Of a stretch of 7,882 bases of DNA, positions 7,401-7,882 are shown one piece after another; positions within the stretch are counted from its first letter, which is position 1; every line of letters starts with the position of its first letter. The notes beneath the pieces were generated by a model. The model ran no database searches. It had not been told where the DNA came from and was given only the letters and a program-made list of their open reading frames with translations. The stretch is from NCBI GenBank assembly GCA_021772215.1, contig JAJFMK010000176.1:1-7882 (forward strand), written 5' to 3'. The DNA is from Chlamydiota bacterium. GTDB taxonomy: Bacteria; Chlamydiota; Chlamydiia; Chlamydiales; JAJFMK01. The translations under genes and the position numbers were made by a program.

Positions 7401-7503
7401 GTTGAAAAAGATGAGTGGTAGTTCTAGTAGAAGGTAGCTGATCAAAATTATTTGATACCGGCTGTAGACTACAGTTCGCAGAGATAGATATGGTGTAGGA
7501 CAT
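4438..7503 (-). CDS. Large helical-repeat protein of unknown function with C-terminal TPR-like repeats, 1021 residues
   Basis: I do not recognise this protein as a named family. Residues ~1-150 look rich in beta strand (segments such as CRLLLRGSFDISVSV and LSLNLQFRLNG). From ~150 to 560 it is mostly amphipathic helix of HEAT/ARM- or TPR-like character (for example IIREILELSAVPDSEIIEFL). Residues ~560-620 (FCEILPFMPKEFSSAAAAAF, LIELAKEGLIRFN, GRVIQLP) resemble the winged-helix part that precedes TPRs in STAND proteins. Residues ~680-1010 are TPR-like, including SLGEEHPVTAENNLAIANAE, the kinesin-light-chain/TPR_12 pattern. No P-loop, Walker B, protease motif, signal peptide or membrane segment is seen, so it is not a complete STAND ATPase. 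ATG 7503 has GGAG 8 bases upstream. It starts 70 bases after the CHAT-A stop on the same strand, which suggests a shared transcript. A role as scaffold, sensor or substrate for the CHAT proteases is inference from position only. Confidence 0.85.
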   Translation of the reverse strand: MSYTISISANCSLQPVSNNFDQLPSTRTTTHLFQQINFQYHQYHCRLLLRGSFDISVSVNSKSHCKPEVISKERIVGGFNSQICGSDWVPILCEGREIASVTEKGETVGSQWALLPIVQKDEAGRLSLNLQFRLNGAAGGSTEIGLPYNCTKSLAEYLRQESQSSNKDQSAKAFAIEMINEFRDARPTRVIIREILELSAVPDSEIIEFLISEFLNHITKNYNVIALLQGLNLLIRKIIVNSNERFLEVSVKKILKTLFLTINNSGSEKINKETIRALIQIFEIIRFLELRIKREGEVEESIRILNEVKNQDSNDGELLFLVDCALQALTKLGDDSQTMDNFIKGSKVILKSLCKAAFGMYHFNYNLLEEAISNLDNYPQTLPSEGRWFSDFIKARGLLLIDPPADFVGQPREYNLAENQNLTFAVSLSLIELVFDTSRELYSRLRGIEYLYAIHFSRDFWNPTLFLKKRIVRVLQKLDETGEYDIVQKIGQYQLSNEEDGYPLPVEENLLNEPYSDMLFSHTATKLDRSNGFLIAAENQLECRMRLLRQKILQLSSIDEQAAEFCEILPFMPKEFSSAAAAAFVSQDSLIELAKEGLIRFNSWQGRVIQLPVGLENLLELDQKIASLQRILKELGTFLADASINEKSKRAKIIAAISKHSADIFQQTDIPNTNYVTHFLKAAEHLVAYTTCYSEARDICDLIENKYSESLPYHFSAIRILGMIHRIEGRLDEGHDTMNAVFEASRGNGHQSECYFQFCLEFLRLLIERKDFENKMQKVIEAVDGQLDDKPELKVQLLALQAEIFIEQNYLPKASIFLNNAERIGVENGLNKAIRSILNGKIAFKGDNFLGASRAYQEAQIILRDSLGEEHPVTAENNLAIANAELKRAEITTLLRTKFTTASKSYEDIFGHLNRDHYKLTNLYLKKGALAFSLNNRRVPHDFDMAQFILRDTPHPTRIEALLKLSDAYLTVKQCDKAKIFCREAIEVGATQLENRLGVGEAINKCNNHLQTIANREANQP

Positions 7504-7511
7504 TAAATCAG

Positions 7512-7515
7512 CTCC
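7512..7515 (-). promoter_or_regulatory. Shine-Dalgarno of the 1021-residue gene
   Basis: GGAG (minus strand, in ATGGAGCTGATTTA) is 8 bases before the ATG at 7503, supporting that start. Confidence 0.6.
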
Positions 7516-7540
7516 ATTTTCAGAAAGAGAACATTAACAT

Positions 7541-7572
7541 ATTTTTTAAACGCGCGAAGGGATTTTTTAAAC
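7541..7572. repeat. Perfect 11-base direct repeat in the CHAT-A/1021-residue gene junction
   Basis: ATTTTTTAAAC occurs at 7541-7551 and again at 7562-7572. The 21-base offset is two helical turns, and the 10 bases between are GC-rich (GCGCGAAGGG). The pair fills much of the 70-base gap between the CHAT-A stop and the next start. It could be a regulator-binding pair or part of a promoter; no function is shown. Confidence 0.6.
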
Positions 7573-7573
7573 T

Positions 7574-7882
7574 TCAAATTTTTCCGAGCAAAAAAAATGC
7601 TCCCCAAAGATATGGATTGTCGGGGTGAGCTTTTCTTTGGATCAACATCGCCTCCCTTAATGCATTAGCTTTTGTCATCTTCTTACTAAGAATCCCGTGA
7701 TAAAAATCCGAGACAATCTCTTGGGTTACATGATCCGAAACACTCCAATGAGTGGCCACAACCGAAGGAACACCAGCGCCCATAAAAGCCCTACTTAATC
7801 CAATCACCCCTTCACTCATTCGACTGCCTTTTCCCGTTTGACAGGCACTCATCACCACAAGATCAGCATTTAGCGGAAGCTT
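7574..7882 (-). CDS. CHAT-domain cysteine protease paralog (CHAT-A), C-terminal 102 residues (partial, runs off right edge)
   Basis: The frame is open from the right edge (KLPLNADLVV...) to the TGA at 7576-7574. It carries the second half of a CHAT catalytic domain: the nucleophile Cys in VMSACQTGKGS, the EGVIGLSRAF helix, GAGVPSVVATHW, and the terminal PYLWGAFFLLGKI. It aligns without gaps with the end of CHAT-B, about 70% identical by eye over the last 90 residues, and some DNA blocks are identical (for example CCCCAAAGATATGG near 7602 and 1272). The GTG at 7858 is not a start: it is internal to the domain and coding continues upstream to the edge. The catalytic His, the TPRs and any N-terminal module lie outside the window, so completeness and activity cannot be judged. 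It is the first of at least three CHAT copies on this strand and probably leads the operon into the 1021-residue gene. Confidence 0.9.
   Translation of the reverse strand, partial: KLPLNADLVVMSACQTGKGSRMSEGVIGLSRAFMGAGVPSVVATHWSVSDHVTQEIVSDFYHGILSKKMTKANALREAMLIQRKAHPDNPYLWGAFFLLGKI

Noticed and set aside
1..7882. A type III-E CRISPR (Craspase) or gasdermin locus around the TPR-CHAT gene
   Set aside because: No CRISPR repeats, Cas7-11, Csx30, Csx31, sigma factor or gasdermin-like ORF is present in the window, so a CHAT domain alone does not support this.
7877..7882. AAGCTT exactly at the window end
   Set aside because: It is a HindIII site at the edge, possibly a trace of how the piece was cut, but a six-base match at one end is not evidence of biology.

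Overview
The window looks like an accessory region of a bacterial chromosome or plasmid. It has moderately AT-rich genes with Shine-Dalgarno sites, almost everything reads leftwards on the minus strand, and two nested insertion sequences sit at the left end. Tandem paralogous TPR-CHAT proteases with LGN-like 40-residue TPRs suit bacteria rich in eukaryote-like repeat proteins. Amoeba-associated Chlamydiae or Legionella-like bacteria are my best guesses, but the sequence does not settle the taxon.

Layout from the right edge, in the direction of transcription: (i) the C-terminal 102 residues of a CHAT-domain protease (CHAT-A, 7574-7882), running off the window; (ii) a 1021-residue all-helical protein of unknown function with TPR-like repeats at its C-terminus (4438-7503); (iii) a 554-base spacer without a gene; (iv) a complete 878-residue TPR-CHAT protease with an intact His/Cys dyad (CHAT-B, 1247-3883); (v) 11 bases further on, the first ~160 residues of a third paralog (CHAT-C, 729-1235). 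CHAT-C is cut off by the right end of an IS256/Mutator-family element. That element is itself cut by an IS21-family element whose istA gene leaves the window on the left (1-411).

Functional picture (inference): CHAT proteases are clan CD, caspase/separase-like cysteine peptidases, often kept inactive by their TPR part until a trigger is sensed. Here two or three copies share a C-terminal catalytic half (A versus B, about 70% identical by eye over the last 90 residues). B and C share an unrecognised N-terminal module (about 79% identical over 48 residues), and a large helical-repeat protein lies between copies. This could be a multi-protease sensing or defence cassette in which the 1021-residue protein is scaffold, sensor, regulator or substrate. 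No CRISPR array, Cas7-11 (gRAMP), gasdermin or other known CHAT partner is visible, so a link to a described system cannot be made from this window.
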